In this document: piece after piece, positions 32,601 through 42,084 of the stretch | How positions within the stretch are numbered: the stretch's first letter is position 1 | Layout of the letters: every line of letters begins with the position of its first letter | Source: Macrosoma leucophasiata | Taxonomy: Eukaryota; Arthropoda; Insecta; Lepidoptera; Hedylidae | Reading direction: 5' to 3' | NCBI GenBank assembly: GCA_036365455.1 | Contig: JAWQUS010000023.1 | Coordinates: 3,658,001 to 3,722,000, forward strand | DNA: 64,000 nt | Program-made: the position numbers and the translations under genes | The notes under the pieces: model-generated | The model's database searches: none | What the model was told of the DNA's origin: nothing | What the model saw: only the letters and a program-made list of their open reading frames with translations

Positions 32601-34056
32601 ACCTTCAAAGTAATTGATTGAAAAAAGGCTTAAATGTAATACTTCTTTTAATATTTTTAACTCCCCCACAAATAACCGCCTAGAAATTGTTTTCTATTCA
32701 TTATTTTATAGACACTATTCAATTGACGAGATATAATGATCTCTGTAACCATCGTTAAGTAAAGGTTTTCATGATCCCTATCATCCATGACCTAAGTTGT
32801 TGTCTCTGTGATAGTTATTACGGATCCAACTATTGTTTTTTTTTTAATTATCAGGTCAGAATACGTTAGCAGTTATACCTGCACGTCATCGAGGTACTCA
32901 CGCTACCTGCAGATTGACTCCAGCAGGAGTTTCCCGTCTGGACACACGTCTTTGTCGATATACTGTGGACTGTTTCTAGCTGTGAGTAACGTTATCCGGT
33001 TTTTTATCGTAATTCATGTACATAATAATTTCCAAGGTTAATCCTTTTTTTTATTAAGAGTTTTCTCAGTCACAATATTTTTTAAAGATCTATCTAACCA
33101 TACTCCACATAAATGTAGTGTGTGAAGAAAATAATTACAGTCCACTTTACGTGTAGCTCCCTTACATCTAGCCTGCAAACCCCTATATTTATTTTTTTAA
33201 GATTTCATTTCCCGAGTTTCTTCGCATAGCTACTTTGTATATATGTGCCAAATTACAGTTTTTAATACCAATAGTCTATGAGCATAGCTGCTGACATATG
33301 GACGGATGGACATGATGGTACTATTAGGGTCCTTGCGACCTATGCAACCCTTAAAAGGTTTTTTGAAAAAATGGTTAATTTGCATACCTGGGCCACTCAT
33401 CAAATGATTTCTATTTCTGTATCCAGTGGTACCTGCAGAGGCGAGCCTTCAGCTGGCACAACCGCTCAGTCCTCATCGTCCCCCTTGTGCAGATCCTATG
33501 CCTCATCTACGCGACCACCTGCCCATTGACCAGGATTACAGACCACCGACACCACTGGTGGGATGTGCTCGCTGGTGCTGCTATGGGCGTGTTCAGTGTT
33601 TTGTACACGGTGAGTGTTATATGTCTTTATTAAATTAGTGGCTCTCTCGTGGCTTGAATATTGTCTGATTCTGGAATAAATCGTACCAAATTGCAATACA
33701 AAAAGTTTATGTTGTATTTCCCATACTTGAAAATATGCAGAAAATCCCCTCTTAAGCTCCTCTACTATATGGATCCAAGTATAAACTTGCCTATAGCACC
33801 AGAAAAATGCAGGTTTACTTTGTTTGTGTCATGATTTTAAATTAAATATTTTATCTTCTATAATTACTTGACAATACAACAATTTTTGGTGGAATGTAAA
33901 CAAAAACTCCTTTCCTTTTTTCAGATATTTGTATTATGCAAGAACTTCTCACAGCCGGCAGTGGTGAGCACCAGTGACATATCCAGCAGTGATGGCAACA
34001 ACCACCAGTCTGTACGAAGACTATTGTCCAGTGAACCCAGGGTTGTGGTACCCTAG
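26513..34056 (+). CDS. Lipid phosphate phosphatase (PAP2/LPP, wunen-like), five of its exons
   Basis: A six-pass membrane enzyme that removes phosphate from lysophosphatidate, phosphatidate and related lipids at the cell surface or lumen side. Joined exons 26513-26667, 31476-31696, 32855-32981, 33427-33609 and 33925-34056 give 272 residues without a stop. All three catalytic motifs are present: K102 to R109-P110 (KCVVGSPRP), SFPSGH with H156, and TRITDHRHHWWD with R204, H210 and D214. The usual Ser before the third-motif Arg is Thr here. Six hydrophobic segments are seen; the first begins at the exon edge. LPPs run to about 280-330 residues, so only some 20-50 N-terminal residues are missing, in one or more exons upstream that I could not identify. 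Junction phases match throughout. Repeats fill the first visible intron, not the last ones. Confidence 0.93.
26768..26992 (+). mobile_element. 5S rRNA-derived SINE inside the phosphatase intron, 3'-truncated
   Basis: The head at 26803-26860 matches the 3' domain of 5S rRNA: GGTTAAGCGATACGGGCGCG and GATGGGTGACCGC parallel the 5S internal control region. The body runs to 'ggttggccactaac' and stops at 26992; the ATT tail is absent. Confidence 0.75.
26993..27303 (+). mobile_element. Dispersed repeat ending CACCCGCGCGAAGCC..GCTAGTA
   Basis: The block 'actcaaaaactacggaacc' opens it and the CCCGCGCGAAGCCTGGGCG terminus closes it at 27303, both as in other lepidopteran genomes. The related terminus is at 3990-4022. 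Confidence 0.55.
27303..28410. repeat. Five-unit tandem repeat, period about 237 bp
   Basis: Units start with CGTAATAAATYAACATGCAG at 27303, 27541, 27778, 28015 and 28251. Middle units are almost identical; the fifth has an internal deletion of about 40 bp. The unit contains recognisable family A blocks (CATGCAGTTCACAT, CTACCTCTGAGGCC, CATACATTATCATCTAACCG), so the satellite grew from a family A copy. Confidence 0.9.
28411..28690. other. ATA microsatellite and unassigned GC-richer stretch
   Basis: (AAT)n at 28442-28459 followed by a GC-richer segment to about 28600; possibly an old retroelement end. No exon. Confidence 0.35.
28696..28840 (-). mobile_element. LINE 3'-end fragment
   Basis: Antisense of the CAATAAAGAGTATTATTAT end, with CTGTTAGCGATAACTCCGCC and 'ggaagaaatcgctg' blocks, the common 3' UTR of a lepidopteran LINE; a related end is at 56150-56265. 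Confidence 0.65.
28841..29312. other. Intronic AT-rich sequence, nothing recognised
   Basis: No exon, repeat end or RNA gene seen. Confidence 0.4.
29313..29578 (-). mobile_element. Family A repeat, slightly diverged
   Basis: T-run, CAAACAAGCATACAGTTGAC, GTGCCGGAAATACAGGG and GTCACTGGAGCTCTAC in order. It has a deletion where 'gcctatagacacccacac' normally stands. Confidence 0.75.
29579..30015. other. Intronic AT-rich sequence
   Basis: Nothing recognised. Confidence 0.4.
30016..30300 (+). mobile_element. Family A repeat, full length
   Basis: ACTGGTGGTAGAGCTCCAGT at 30019 through GATTGCCACTTCTACAAGAA; one of the best + strand copies. Confidence 0.88.
30301..30765. other. Intronic AT-rich sequence
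   Basis: Nothing recognised. Confidence 0.4.
30766..31010 (-). mobile_element. Dispersed 'CTCGAGARCGGCTGGACC' repeat
   Basis: Antisense copy of the element at 20655, including the AATCAATTGCTGTTCGTTAG 5' start and the CAAACTTCGTATTGCC end. An (AT)n run follows at 31006-31022. Confidence 0.65.
31090..31195 (+). mobile_element. Retroposon 3' end with (CATA)n tail
   Basis: 'ggatcgggatatctgg', GACTACCCCGTAAGGGACTT and (CATA)n at 31170-31188, as at 19090-19290. Confidence 0.6.
31199..31411 (-). mobile_element. Family A repeat, diverged and shortened
   Basis: Recognisable CAGTTTACATTGAT, CATACATTACCATCTAACCG and CTTGACCACCAGT blocks; ends only 64 bp before the next phosphatase exon. Confidence 0.65.
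31476..31696 (+). CDS. Phosphatase exon with catalytic motif 1
   Basis: Acceptor TTTCAG, donor CAG|GTACAA. 73 full codons plus two bases. It encodes the cytoplasmic loop (HRDDEYTLKKN), TM3 and KCVVGSPRPTFFDLC, where K102, R109 and P110 form motif 1. Confidence 0.95.
31697..32854 (+). other. Phosphatase intron without mobile elements
   Basis: About 1.16 kb, AT-rich. No repeat family of the window is recognisable in it, unlike the 4.8-kb intron before it. Confidence 0.5.
32855..32981 (+). CDS. Phosphatase exon with catalytic motif 2
   Basis: Two acceptor AGs are in frame: ATTATCAG before 32855 and GTTAGCAG before 32873. The first keeps EYVSSYTC, which aligns better with the GYI..Y.C stretch of known LPPs, and is preferred; the second would drop six residues. 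It encodes SRSFPSGHTS (H156) and TM4, and ends GCT|GTGAGT in phase 0. Confidence 0.92.
32982..33426 (+). other. Phosphatase intron
   Basis: 445 bp, AT-rich; acceptor ATCCAG. The 83-codon frame reaching into the next exon from 33278 is an intron readthrough in the wrong frame. Confidence 0.55.
33427..33609 (+). CDS. Phosphatase exon with catalytic motif 3
   Basis: Exactly 61 codons, phase 0 at both ends; donor ACG|GTGAGT. It encodes WYLQRR, TM5, the TRITDHRHHWWD motif and most of TM6. Confidence 0.95.
33925..34056 (+). CDS. Phosphatase last exon, cytoplasmic tail and stop
   Basis: Acceptor after a pyrimidine run (CTTTTTTCAG). 43 codons: the end of TM6 (IFVLC), then a Ser-rich cytoplasmic tail ending RVVVP and TAG. 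Confidence 0.92.
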   Translation: MFVLCKNFSQPAVVSTSDISSSDGNNHQSVRRLLSSEPRVVVP

Positions 34057-35680
34057 CCTCAGGCCGTTTAAGGTGTGGACCACCTTATTATGGACTAAAG
34101 TTTAGCAAGTTAGATTCAACAGTGCATTTCATCAAATCGCGGTAATACTTTTGTGAAAAATTAAGTACTCCAATTGTATCAAAATCATTGGTTAAACGTG
34201 AGTTATTGAAATAATTTTAATGTAGATGTTATTCTGTAATGTATATAGGTATGTTTCAAATTTTTATGTAAAACTTTAATCTCTACATGGATGATTTTGT
34301 GAACATGTCTTCAATCATCGAATTAGATGAAGGAACGCAGAACACAGAATATGTGACGACATTGAAATCATTAACTTACTTATTTATATGAACATGATAT
34401 TATCACCGAACTGTTCAACGTTAAACCTTTTAATATTGAATTTCAATGTTTCAAGCTCATTGTAAAAAAAAACATTTTAGTTGTAAATAAATAAATACAT
34501 TGTAAATACAGAAACATACTTGAAAATTAGAAGTTTTGTCAATTCGTATTAGTACTGCTATACGTTGCATTTACTAAAGCGGCACTATGATTAGTGATTA
34601 GCACTGATTCAATATGACATATCTTTTGAATCTTACTTTGTAAGAATATATTTATGGATTATTAAGGCCTAAAAGATGGTTATTGTTGTTAAATGTATTT
34701 CGAATACTTTTAGGTTTATTTATCAGTGCATATATACCAGTGAATTTATCAGCAATATTGTTTTCACTTCATAAATTTGAATACGCTCACTAGTGACAAT
34801 CTACTTATAGCAATTTGAAAAATGTTTAAATAATTTTGTTAATTTATTTATCACCACGAAAGTATTTACTGTATAGTACCTGTCTAGTCGTAAGTTAGCT
34901 TATTTAAAATTTTAAATAGAATAATTAGAGTATGAATTTGAATTAGCGGAAGCGTTACCCACCTATGGTTCTGTAGTTGATATATAATTAAATATGATAG
35001 TTGCAAACTGTGAAACTCTAAATCAAAAGGGCGCACTAGCTTATGCTCGCTCATGTATTTTTTTTAAACACGTTGTCTTTGCGAAAAATATGTCATAAAA
35101 AAGCCGAATAAATGTCGATATCGAACCGAATGAAAATGTCTTTATAGATTTAAGTTGGGATTTGGGACTGATATTTCAGCATTTATTTAGTAAGTGCTTG
35201 AATACGCAGTGTAATATTAAGCTCGTAGAGTTCAGAATAAATTATTAATAAGATACTTTTTTATTTGTAGGTAAATAGTGGTGTTGAATGTTGTATAGAT
35301 CTGATTGTAAAGGAATTAATTAAGGCAATTTTATCTGTTTTCAAATATTAAAAATTAAGATCACTGTGGACGGTAACAAAAAAATAAGGCAAGCAGAATC
35401 AAAATTTTATCATGTTTTTTTTGAAAAAGCTAAGAGGACAGATTTCAAATTGAACTAATTTTTAAAGCTTTCTGAAAATAGATACTTACCACGCGACAAG
35501 AAATAAGGGTCTCTTTAATATGACTTACAAAGTATAAAAATACTTTACACGTTTTATGAACATTCCTTCGCATTTAGTGTATATTGATGTTGACTTGTAA
35601 ATATTAGTTTTTACTAAAGAATTGTGTGTTTTATGACTTTGGGACTTTAATAAATTATATCAAATATATTATAGACTTTT
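34057..35680 (+). other. Phosphatase 3' UTR (probable)
   Basis: AT-rich and free of the window's repeats from the stop codon to the poly(A) signal, in contrast to all neighbouring DNA. An earlier AATAAA near 34487 could give a shorter message. Confidence 0.6.
35649..35654 (+). terminator. Poly(A) signal AATAAA
   Basis: AATAAA in 'actttaataaattatatc', followed by T-rich sequence; the best candidate for the 3' end of the phosphatase transcript. Confidence 0.5.
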
Positions 35681-35803
35681 ATTCAATTGTTGCTTTCGAT
35701 TTCAAGTGGAAATATTTTGCATAAGTAGTACAAATTACAAAGCAAGTTTCTTACTACATAAATGAAACACAGGAACGGAATGCAACCGAAGAGAACTTCG
35801 GTA

Positions 35804-35880
35804 GATTAGCTTAGTGGTAAAGATGCTCGACTGATTGTCCTGAAGTCGCAAGTTCAATTCCTGCCCGAAGTCGATTATTT
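35804..35880 (+). mobile_element. tRNA-like SINE head
   Basis: Box A TTAGCTTAGTGG and box B AGTTCAATTCC fit the pol III consensus. Acceptor ACTTCGG pairs with CCGAAGT, but five rather than two bases separate it from the D arm, so this is a tRNA-derived element, not a normal tRNA. Its CCCGAAGTC end matches the 3358 and 9600 copies. Confidence 0.5.
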
Positions 35881-36386
35881 GTCATGCATTGCAAAAGATA
35901 CAATTTAAAATAGGTAAGGCCAACGGAAATCATTAGTAAGTAGGTATTTCTAAATACTTACTAATTAATCAGTGGCCATACCTAATCTACTGTTAAATAG
36001 TTGAAATAGAATCATTATCATTGTTTTAGCCCATAGACGTCCACTACCGCCATGCTGGGATTGCGGGTTGTCGATCGCAGTGCGATAGCAAAGTTAATAG
36101 AGGAAAATATATAAGGCTCGAAAATATACACCAATTAGGCGCGAGGCAAACACACATGACTTCACCTGATTAACGTTTGGTCGCGCCACAAAACGTGACA
36201 AAAAAATCGCGTATTATCAGTTTGTACACGAGTATAAAGTCGTGATTATATTACAAAATCGAGATGTCCGTCGTTTGCCGTGTAAATGAGTTAGCTGGCA
36301 ATACTCCCTGTTTTGACACGATATATTTGATAACGGACGATGTAATATCGTGTTAAACCTAAAAAAATAACAAAATTATGACTTAC
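35881..36386. other. Sequence between tRNA-like element and THAP exon
   Basis: Inspected on the minus strand for the second THAP exon (CSxHF signature); none seen. Confidence 0.4.
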
Positions 36387-36466
36387 CCGTGATAAATAAT
36401 GCTACTGGATGATTTAGTTTGCTTGACTGTTAGATTTTTACACCAAAACACTGAACAGTTCGGCAT
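36387..36466 (-). CDS. First coding exon of a THAP zinc-finger protein (partial)
   Basis: THAP domains are C2CH zinc fingers that bind DNA, found in cell-cycle and transcription regulators and in P-element-like transposases. The minus strand has AAAATG followed by 26 codons, MPNCSVFWCKN then LTVKQTKSSSSIIYH, and a consensus donor (CACGG|GTAAGT, phase 2). MPxCxVxxCxN is the classical THAP start, with the first two zinc Cys at residues 4 and 9. The second Cys/His pair (CxxH) and the P box must lie in further exons at lower coordinates, where I could not find them. The same frame extends upstream to another Met (36604), but the domain start and better context favour 36466. It could be a live gene or a transposon-derived exon. 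Confidence 0.55.
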
Positions 36467-36720
36467 TTTTAACGGTTTTTTCTCACTAAATTTACGCTCG
36501 GCGGGCGAATGCACAATGAATGGATGATTCTTCTGATCGATGGTCACCTGACCGTCCGCGAGTCTAAACGAATGCTCAGTGGTCGGTGCGGATTGACAGT
36601 GCAACTCCTCTTATATCTTTATGCGTTAGTTTTATCGCGGCACATAGTGCTACCCATCCCGTGTTATTATATTACCACCATCCTATTTGGAATAGCTTGA
36701 TTGCCATTGTTTGGTTGACT
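36467..36720 (-). promoter_or_regulatory. Probable 5' UTR and promoter of the THAP-like gene
   Basis: Repeat-free, moderately GC-rich DNA directly upstream of the THAP exon, with several CG dinucleotides (TCGGCGGGCG, GTCCGCGAG). No clear TATA box. Confidence 0.3.
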
Positions 36721-36778
36721 GACAGCATTAGCGCAAGAATTCTCCTCTACTAATGGGCGGTGGAGTCTTCTTGTCCCT

Positions 36779-36985
36779 TCTTCAGCATGAATAGAATAGA
36801 ATAGAAAATCTTTACTTGTAACCACAATAATAATTTAGAACTAAGTAAAACTAAGAACACAAATTTATCATGGTTGTTACAAAAAGGGCCCAAATTCAGC
36901 ATAAAGCCGATCTTATGAACGCTGGTCTTCCATTGAGGCCGATTTCGTGACATATAGCACCTAAATATCATAGAAGTAGGGTTGA
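36779..36985 (-). mobile_element. LINE 3'-end fragment
   Basis: Begins with an AGAATAGAATAG run and continues with 'aatctttacttgtaacc'; a related start is at 61735. No coding sequence. Confidence 0.45.
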
Positions 36986-37518
36986 AATAAAATATAAAAT
37001 AATTGAAATATAATCCGTAGAAAGCGGTAATTAACAGAATTAAAACTCTTACTACAATCCTGTATCACAGTTCACATTTACAACCACTGGTACAAATAAT
37101 CTTTACTAATGAAGACATCATTCAAAAATATTAAGTGTAAGGCAACCAAAATTCTATTAACTGGGTCTTTATACACTTACCCGCGTCTATTTTTTAGACT
37201 CCTCACAAAACTTGTAGCAGTGGCAGATAGCATCCCATAACTACTGAAGCACTTAGTTAATAAAATATAACATAATGTGAAGATTTTTAATAACTAACCG
37301 CATTTACTGTATAGGGAAAATGAAATATGGAGTTGCGGTTTTAATTTTTTATATATTCAACGGACATCCTTGCCTATCAAACGCATAATTTGGTAAAAAG
37401 TTATTAATTGAAGTCAATACCGTCCCATGAGAGTACAATTAAAGGTACATTGTACATTTGTAAGGTATAAAAGTAAAATTTGTAATCAGTTAAAGGAATT
37501 CGGTAGCATAGAGAGATT
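36986..37518. other. Unassigned AT-rich sequence
   Basis: Nothing recognised. Confidence 0.4.
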
Positions 37519-37806
37519 ATTTTACTTTATGTCATGAAGTGGTAAACAGTTCACATTGATGTTTAATGAATACTATAGCTTGCCTATAACAATATCTACG
37601 AAATATCCAGAGATTTTAATGATTCAGATGTGTTCCCGCTCCTGAAGGCTAAGTTATTGTACCTCTGAGCCAGAAATTACAGGGTCCTACGTTACCATCT
37701 CACCGGAATCAGATAGCGCTTAACACTACCGTTTAGTGGCAAGTACCTACATGAAGTAATGCGGTGGTGTCTAAAACCACGAGCTCCATCCCTGGAGTTC
37801 TACCAG
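37519..37806 (-). mobile_element. Family A repeat, old copy
   Basis: TTTATGTCATGAAGTGG, GTTCACATTGATGTT, GAGCCAGAAATTACAGGG and GGAGTTCTACCAGT in order; about 20% diverged. Confidence 0.65.
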
Positions 37807-38226
37807 TGTCTATCTAGATGTAATAGATTCATATTTTTCACTCATTCTTATAACAGCGGACATATCTAAACAGTCCCTCTACAATACACGTATGAACATC
37901 CCTAACGATGCGGGCAAGGTCATCGTCCCCTAATCACCACTATTGGAGTCTTAATTTATCCTAAGCACATTTTGATGGGGTCTCCTCATGGGGTTAGCTA
38001 TTGATAAACTATTTAACGAGTTACTCTGTGATCAGATAAAATTCTTGTACGTCTCGTGGAGGTTGTTAGAATCGATAACGGGGAATACGTATAAGGACTT
38101 GTGGATAACGTTAGCTATTTTAAAAACAAATAACGACTGTGTTATCTTTTTTACTACGACTGTTTCCTAGAACTTGTATGAATTGAAGGTATACGCAGCA
38201 TTTAGTTCTAAGACAGTTAAGTTTGT
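37807..38226. other. Unassigned sequence
   Basis: Nothing recognised; the 60-codon frame has no motif. Confidence 0.4.
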
Positions 38227-38487
38227 TTTTATCTTATAAAAGTGGCAAACAAGCATGCAGTTCACGATGATGTTAAGTGATGACTGCAACCTATAGACAC
38301 CCACACAATGACCAAAGGCCTAAGGTGTTATGCCTCTGTGTCGGAAATTGCAACATTATTTTATTGGCTACATTACCACCTGACCGGAACACGATAGTGC
38401 TGAACACTACCATTAAGCGGCAAGTATTATAGGTAATGCGGTGGTGCCTACGCCCGCGAGCTCCGCCTGGAGCTCTACCACCCGTAA
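38227..38487 (-). mobile_element. Family A repeat with internal deletion
   Basis: Young-looking copy missing the AAAATGCAGATGCGTTACCACTC stretch; the hairpin loop has lost GTCA. GTTTGT occurs near both ends. Confidence 0.8.
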
Positions 38488-38507
38488 AAGTCTTGTTTGT
38501 CCATCTC

Positions 38508-38718
38508 TTTTTTATGTAAGGAAGATGGCAAACAAGGATGCAGCTCACAATAATGTTAAGTGATGAGGGCAGCCTATATAATAGATATCTACACAAAAAG
38601 TTTTTAAGTCTCTGTGATAGTTATTATGGGGCCATAGATTACCATCTAACTGGAACACAATAGTGCTGAACACTACCATTTGGCGGCAGATAGATTAATG
38701 CGGTGGTGCCTACGATAT
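38508..38718 (-). mobile_element. Family A repeat, second subfamily, 5'-truncated
   Basis: T-run through GTGATAGTTATTATGGGGCC to GCGGTGGTGCCTACG, where the GC-rich insertion begins. Confidence 0.75.
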
Positions 38719-39413
38719 AGCATAGGCCATAGAGTAACACGAGCCACCGCCCGCCGCGGCGGACCGGAGGGGAGTAGCCATAGCGCTTATTTTAAAGGAA
38801 CTACATGTGATACACGCACACACACCACCCGAATCCGCTAGTCCGAGCAACCGCGATTTACACTCCTTTTGATCGCGCCAAAAGGATACGACCAAGGCAC
38901 GTCTTAAAAGATCCGGACGATGAGACCACGTTGGCCATCGCCGCTATGAATAATAATTTACAGAATCACACAAACCGCCAATAAAACGCGCCGACGCGTT
39001 ACGCGCCGCGCCCGCCCCTGATCCCGACCCTATCCCCGGCCCCGCGAGGCCGATGACATTCCGGTTATCGCCAACCGAATGGACGCCCATAATCGCATAT
39101 GTCTCATATGTCCCTCCGCCACGCCCTAAGCCGGGGCACGGACCCGCATGGGTCACCCTTAGGCAGCTGCACTAACTTTTTTGCTCAAGCTGGAGCGCCT
39201 TCTGCGCTCGCCGATTGCCCGGTGAAGTAGACTAGTGCCGTCTCAAGACAGGCTGCCTACATAAAGACCGATCGAAAAAAAAAAAAAAACACAACATCAA
39301 TCGTCTATTACTACGAAACTCACACCTTGACTTTAACATTTGGGCTTGTACTTTGACAGAGGGGAAAGCCTGTATATGGCTACTCCCCTCCGGTCCGCCG
39401 CGGCTGGTGGCCC
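38719..39413. mobile_element. GC-rich insertion bounded by a perfect 29-bp inverted repeat
   Basis: CCGCGGCGGACCGGAGGGGA, the start of the 29-bp arm at 38754-38782, returns inverted at 39375-39403. Each side continues into a family A copy that has lost its 5' half, and the two copies point away from each other. Inside, + strand 38820-38989 is open (HPNPLVRATAIYTPFDRAKR, then KDPDDETTLAIAAMNNNLQ) and closes with TAA; I do not recognise it. A 15-bp A-run at 39276-39290 looks like a retroelement tail. Confidence 0.55.
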
Positions 39414-39617
39414 GCACTATCATGGTCCGGTCAGGTGGTAATGTACGATCTTGTGATTCCCGGCACTGAGGCATAAGTATCACCGTAGACCTCAGGAGTG
39501 GTAACGCGTCCGCATTTTGACCTCTGGTCTTTGTGCGAGTGTCTGTAGGCTGCAGTCATCACTTAACATCAATGTGAACTGCATGCTTGCTTGCCACTTT
39601 CATTACAGAAAAAAAAT
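39414..39617 (+). mobile_element. Family A repeat, 5'-truncated
   Basis: Starts inside the CACTATCATGGTCCGGTC block and runs to CATTACAGAAAAAAAA; the 5' hairpin half is replaced by the GC-rich insertion. Confidence 0.8.
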
Positions 39618-40101
39618 CCGTCAGTACTCGTACATACTGCATGTATGCATGTATGCTTATAAACACCACTTTTCTCGTAGTGAAAATATAGGCGAAAATA
39701 CCAATACATTTATAGGTATTTAATGTGTATTATTTTAAAATATTCGTACAACTAAGTTTCACTTGTATTAAATACCCTAGCAAAGTATCAGTTAAGTTTA
39801 ACTAGTTTAACACAATGCACAAAGAACGATACAATTTAGAAATGGCATTTTAACGAGACATACTAATTGGAGGCACAAAGCGTAGAGTTTAATATTTATT
39901 GTGTACTTACGCGTCGGATTTTATCTATGTCAAAAGAAAAGAAAAACTAAGTCCAGTGCAGAATAGCGCGATTGCAGCTCGGACACGAGCAATAAATTAA
40001 AGCACTCCTACGAATAAAACTGCGTACACATGGATAAAACATTTTGGTTTTTTTTAAATCAAGCTTCTTGCTTCTCTCCAAAAGTTGTTCTTGTTTGAAA
40101 A
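39618..40101. other. Unassigned sequence
   Basis: No gene. Contains the 'ggaggcacaaagcgtagag' echo of 16319. Confidence 0.35.
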
Positions 40102-40180
40102 TAATAATAATAATGGCAACCCATTATACGTCCCACTGCTGGGCACGAGTCTCTCCCCTTTTTTTTGGGGGGAGGCCATG
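40102..40180 (-). mobile_element. 5S-derived SINE, tail only
   Basis: (AAT)n then GGCAACCCATTATACGTCCC through TTGGGGGGAGGCC; 5'-truncated after about 75 bp, as expected for incomplete reverse transcription. Confidence 0.75.
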
Positions 40181-40233
40181 CTTTCGCAAATAGCTCAGCC
40201 AATTTTCAGGAGAACTAACAAATCTGAATAAGA

Positions 40234-40408
40234 TGTGGTAGAGCTCTAATGATATAGCTTCATTGCGTAGGCACTATCGCATTACCTAAACTACCGGTAA
40301 ATGGTAGTTTACAGCGCTATCGTTCCGGTCAGGTTGCAATGAACAACCTCGTAATACCCGACACAGCGGCATAACAGGTCAGGCCTCAGATGTGACAACG
40401 CATCTTCG
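40234..40408 (+). mobile_element. Family A repeat, 3'-truncated
   Basis: GTGGTAGAGCTCTAATG through GACAACGCATCTTC; diverged. Confidence 0.7.
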
Positions 40409-40594
40409 GTACCTACAACATAATAAGAATATACATCGTTTTCATCAAAAAAAAATTACATAGTTCTTACAAATTGTTCCCAAATTAATATATTTGTATT
40501 TTGTAACAGTGCACTTATGCATGATCATTTTAGTAATCTATTTATATAGGTACTAGCTGCCCTGACAAACTTCGTATCTTCTTATCTATATAAA

Positions 40595-40800
40595 AAAAAA
40601 CTGGTTGCCTGTAAAGTCGGTTTTACGGGTGAAGATTTTACGTGACAACGTCTTTTTCTCGGTAGAAAGGCATTCGCCGGTCCGGCAGGCCTCTCTCTCG
40701 TTCGGTGACTCATCGTTACGTTACCGGGCGTTACACTTTTTCATGAGTGACTCCGAGCCGCAACCTAATTTAAGACGTTGTCACGTCAAAATAAATGTCC
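40595..40800. mobile_element. GC-rich repeat with ACGTGACAACGTCTT inverted ends
   Basis: ACGTGACAACGTCTT at 40639-40653 and its complement AAGACGTTGTCACGT at 40772-40786. The interior (GGCATTCGCCGGTCCGGCAG, GTTACCGGGCGTTACAC) is much less diverged than its flanks and is of a type seen across Lepidoptera. A pairing arm of 15 bp is visible. Confidence 0.6.
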
Positions 40801-41039
40801 AAGAAATCGAAAAAATATACCTGGGACGAATCACAATTACCATTTATGCTATATAAAAAATAGACTTAAGCCGATTCTCATACCAAATATACACACCAAA
40901 TTTCATAATGATTGGTCTAGCCGTTTCGGAGGAATATTGTTACAAACATTGTCAAACCATAACTACATATATATTAGGTATATATAAACATCTATTGTTG
41001 TTAGTCAAGCCGTTCTCGAGTTATAGCAATACTGACTAT

Positions 41040-41225
41040 CAGTCTTGCTAAACTCGAGAACGAGTTGACCGATCTGGCTAATTTTGGTTTTGAATTAATT
41101 TTGGCAGTCCAGGAAAGGTATAAAAAATGGGAAAATACAAGAGAAACAGTAAAAACAACTATTTCTATTTCTTATTCAAATAGTCCGTATCTTCCTATTA
41201 AACCTTTGACACATTACTTAATTTT
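41040..41225 (+). mobile_element. Dispersed 'CTCGAGARCGGCTGGACC' repeat
   Basis: CTCGAGAACGAGTTGACCG, GTCCAGGAAAGGTATAAAAAA and AAACCTTTGACACATTAC blocks; third copy in the window. Confidence 0.6.
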
Positions 41226-41576
41226 AATTCAGTGTTTAATGTGATCACAGCCTAAGCACAGTATAATACCACAATTGTGACGCCCCGCGGCTCCGTTGTT
41301 AAGTTACTGTGAAATAATGAGAAATAAAAGATTACGTAAATTTTAAGTGGGAACAATTGTGTATGGATGCAAATATCGCAATATCGGGTATTTGCTCGAA
41401 TATTGACATTTTTTTATGTGATGAAGATGGCAAACACAGTCTGTCTGTCTGTCGCCAATTAAAAAAAACATTACATCTCCACGTTACGAGTAGGGGATAT
41501 TTATTAAAATAGAATCAAGAATTGCGATTATGGCACAGCCCATAAAATATAAAATATTTAATTTAATAAAAAAAAT
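41226..41576. other. Unassigned; short family A scrap at about 41410
   Basis: 'tttttttatgtgatgaagatggc' at 41409 is the A-tail end of a family A copy; the rest is unassigned. Confidence 0.35.
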
Positions 41577-41745
41577 ATTTTTTTTTTATGTCATCGAAGT
41601 GACAATCATAATGTTTTCGCATTGGTGTACGGTGATGACTGCAGGCTATAGACACCCACACAAAGACCAAGGTCAAATGCAGATGCGTTACTACTCCTGA
41701 GGCCTAAGGTGTTATGCCTCTGTGCCGGAAATTACGGGGCCCTAA
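41577..41745 (-). mobile_element. Family A repeat, 5'-truncated
   Basis: T-run to GTGCCGGAAATTACGGGGCC; ends abruptly. Confidence 0.75.
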
Positions 41746-42084
41746 ATTTGCAGGAGACTTATTTAAGTCCAGCTGTGGACATCTTTCTTCAGTGGAAATG
41801 ATGTTTACTGAGAAAAAAATAAATCTAATCAAATAAACCCAGGTGCAAAAATCATTATTTAATCAAACCCTTAATTGATATTAATTGAACTTTCTCACCC
41901 GCTCTGTGCCCTATTTGATCGGCGTTTAGTACACAATTCACATTGCTACTGTAATGTCTGCCTGTTTGTGTGTTCCACTTTAACGCATAAAGTGTTGATT
42001 AGTGGAAATTAGCTGATACATCGAAGCTTTGCTCTAATGTAAAATTCTTGTAATAGTTTGGTATATATATATTTTTTTTTATTA
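41746..42084. other. Unassigned AT-rich sequence
   Basis: Nothing recognised. Confidence 0.4.

Noticed and set aside
33278..33529. 83-codon frame overlapping the fourth visible phosphatase exon
   Set aside because: It is in a different frame from the exon and reads intron; splice phases require the other frame.
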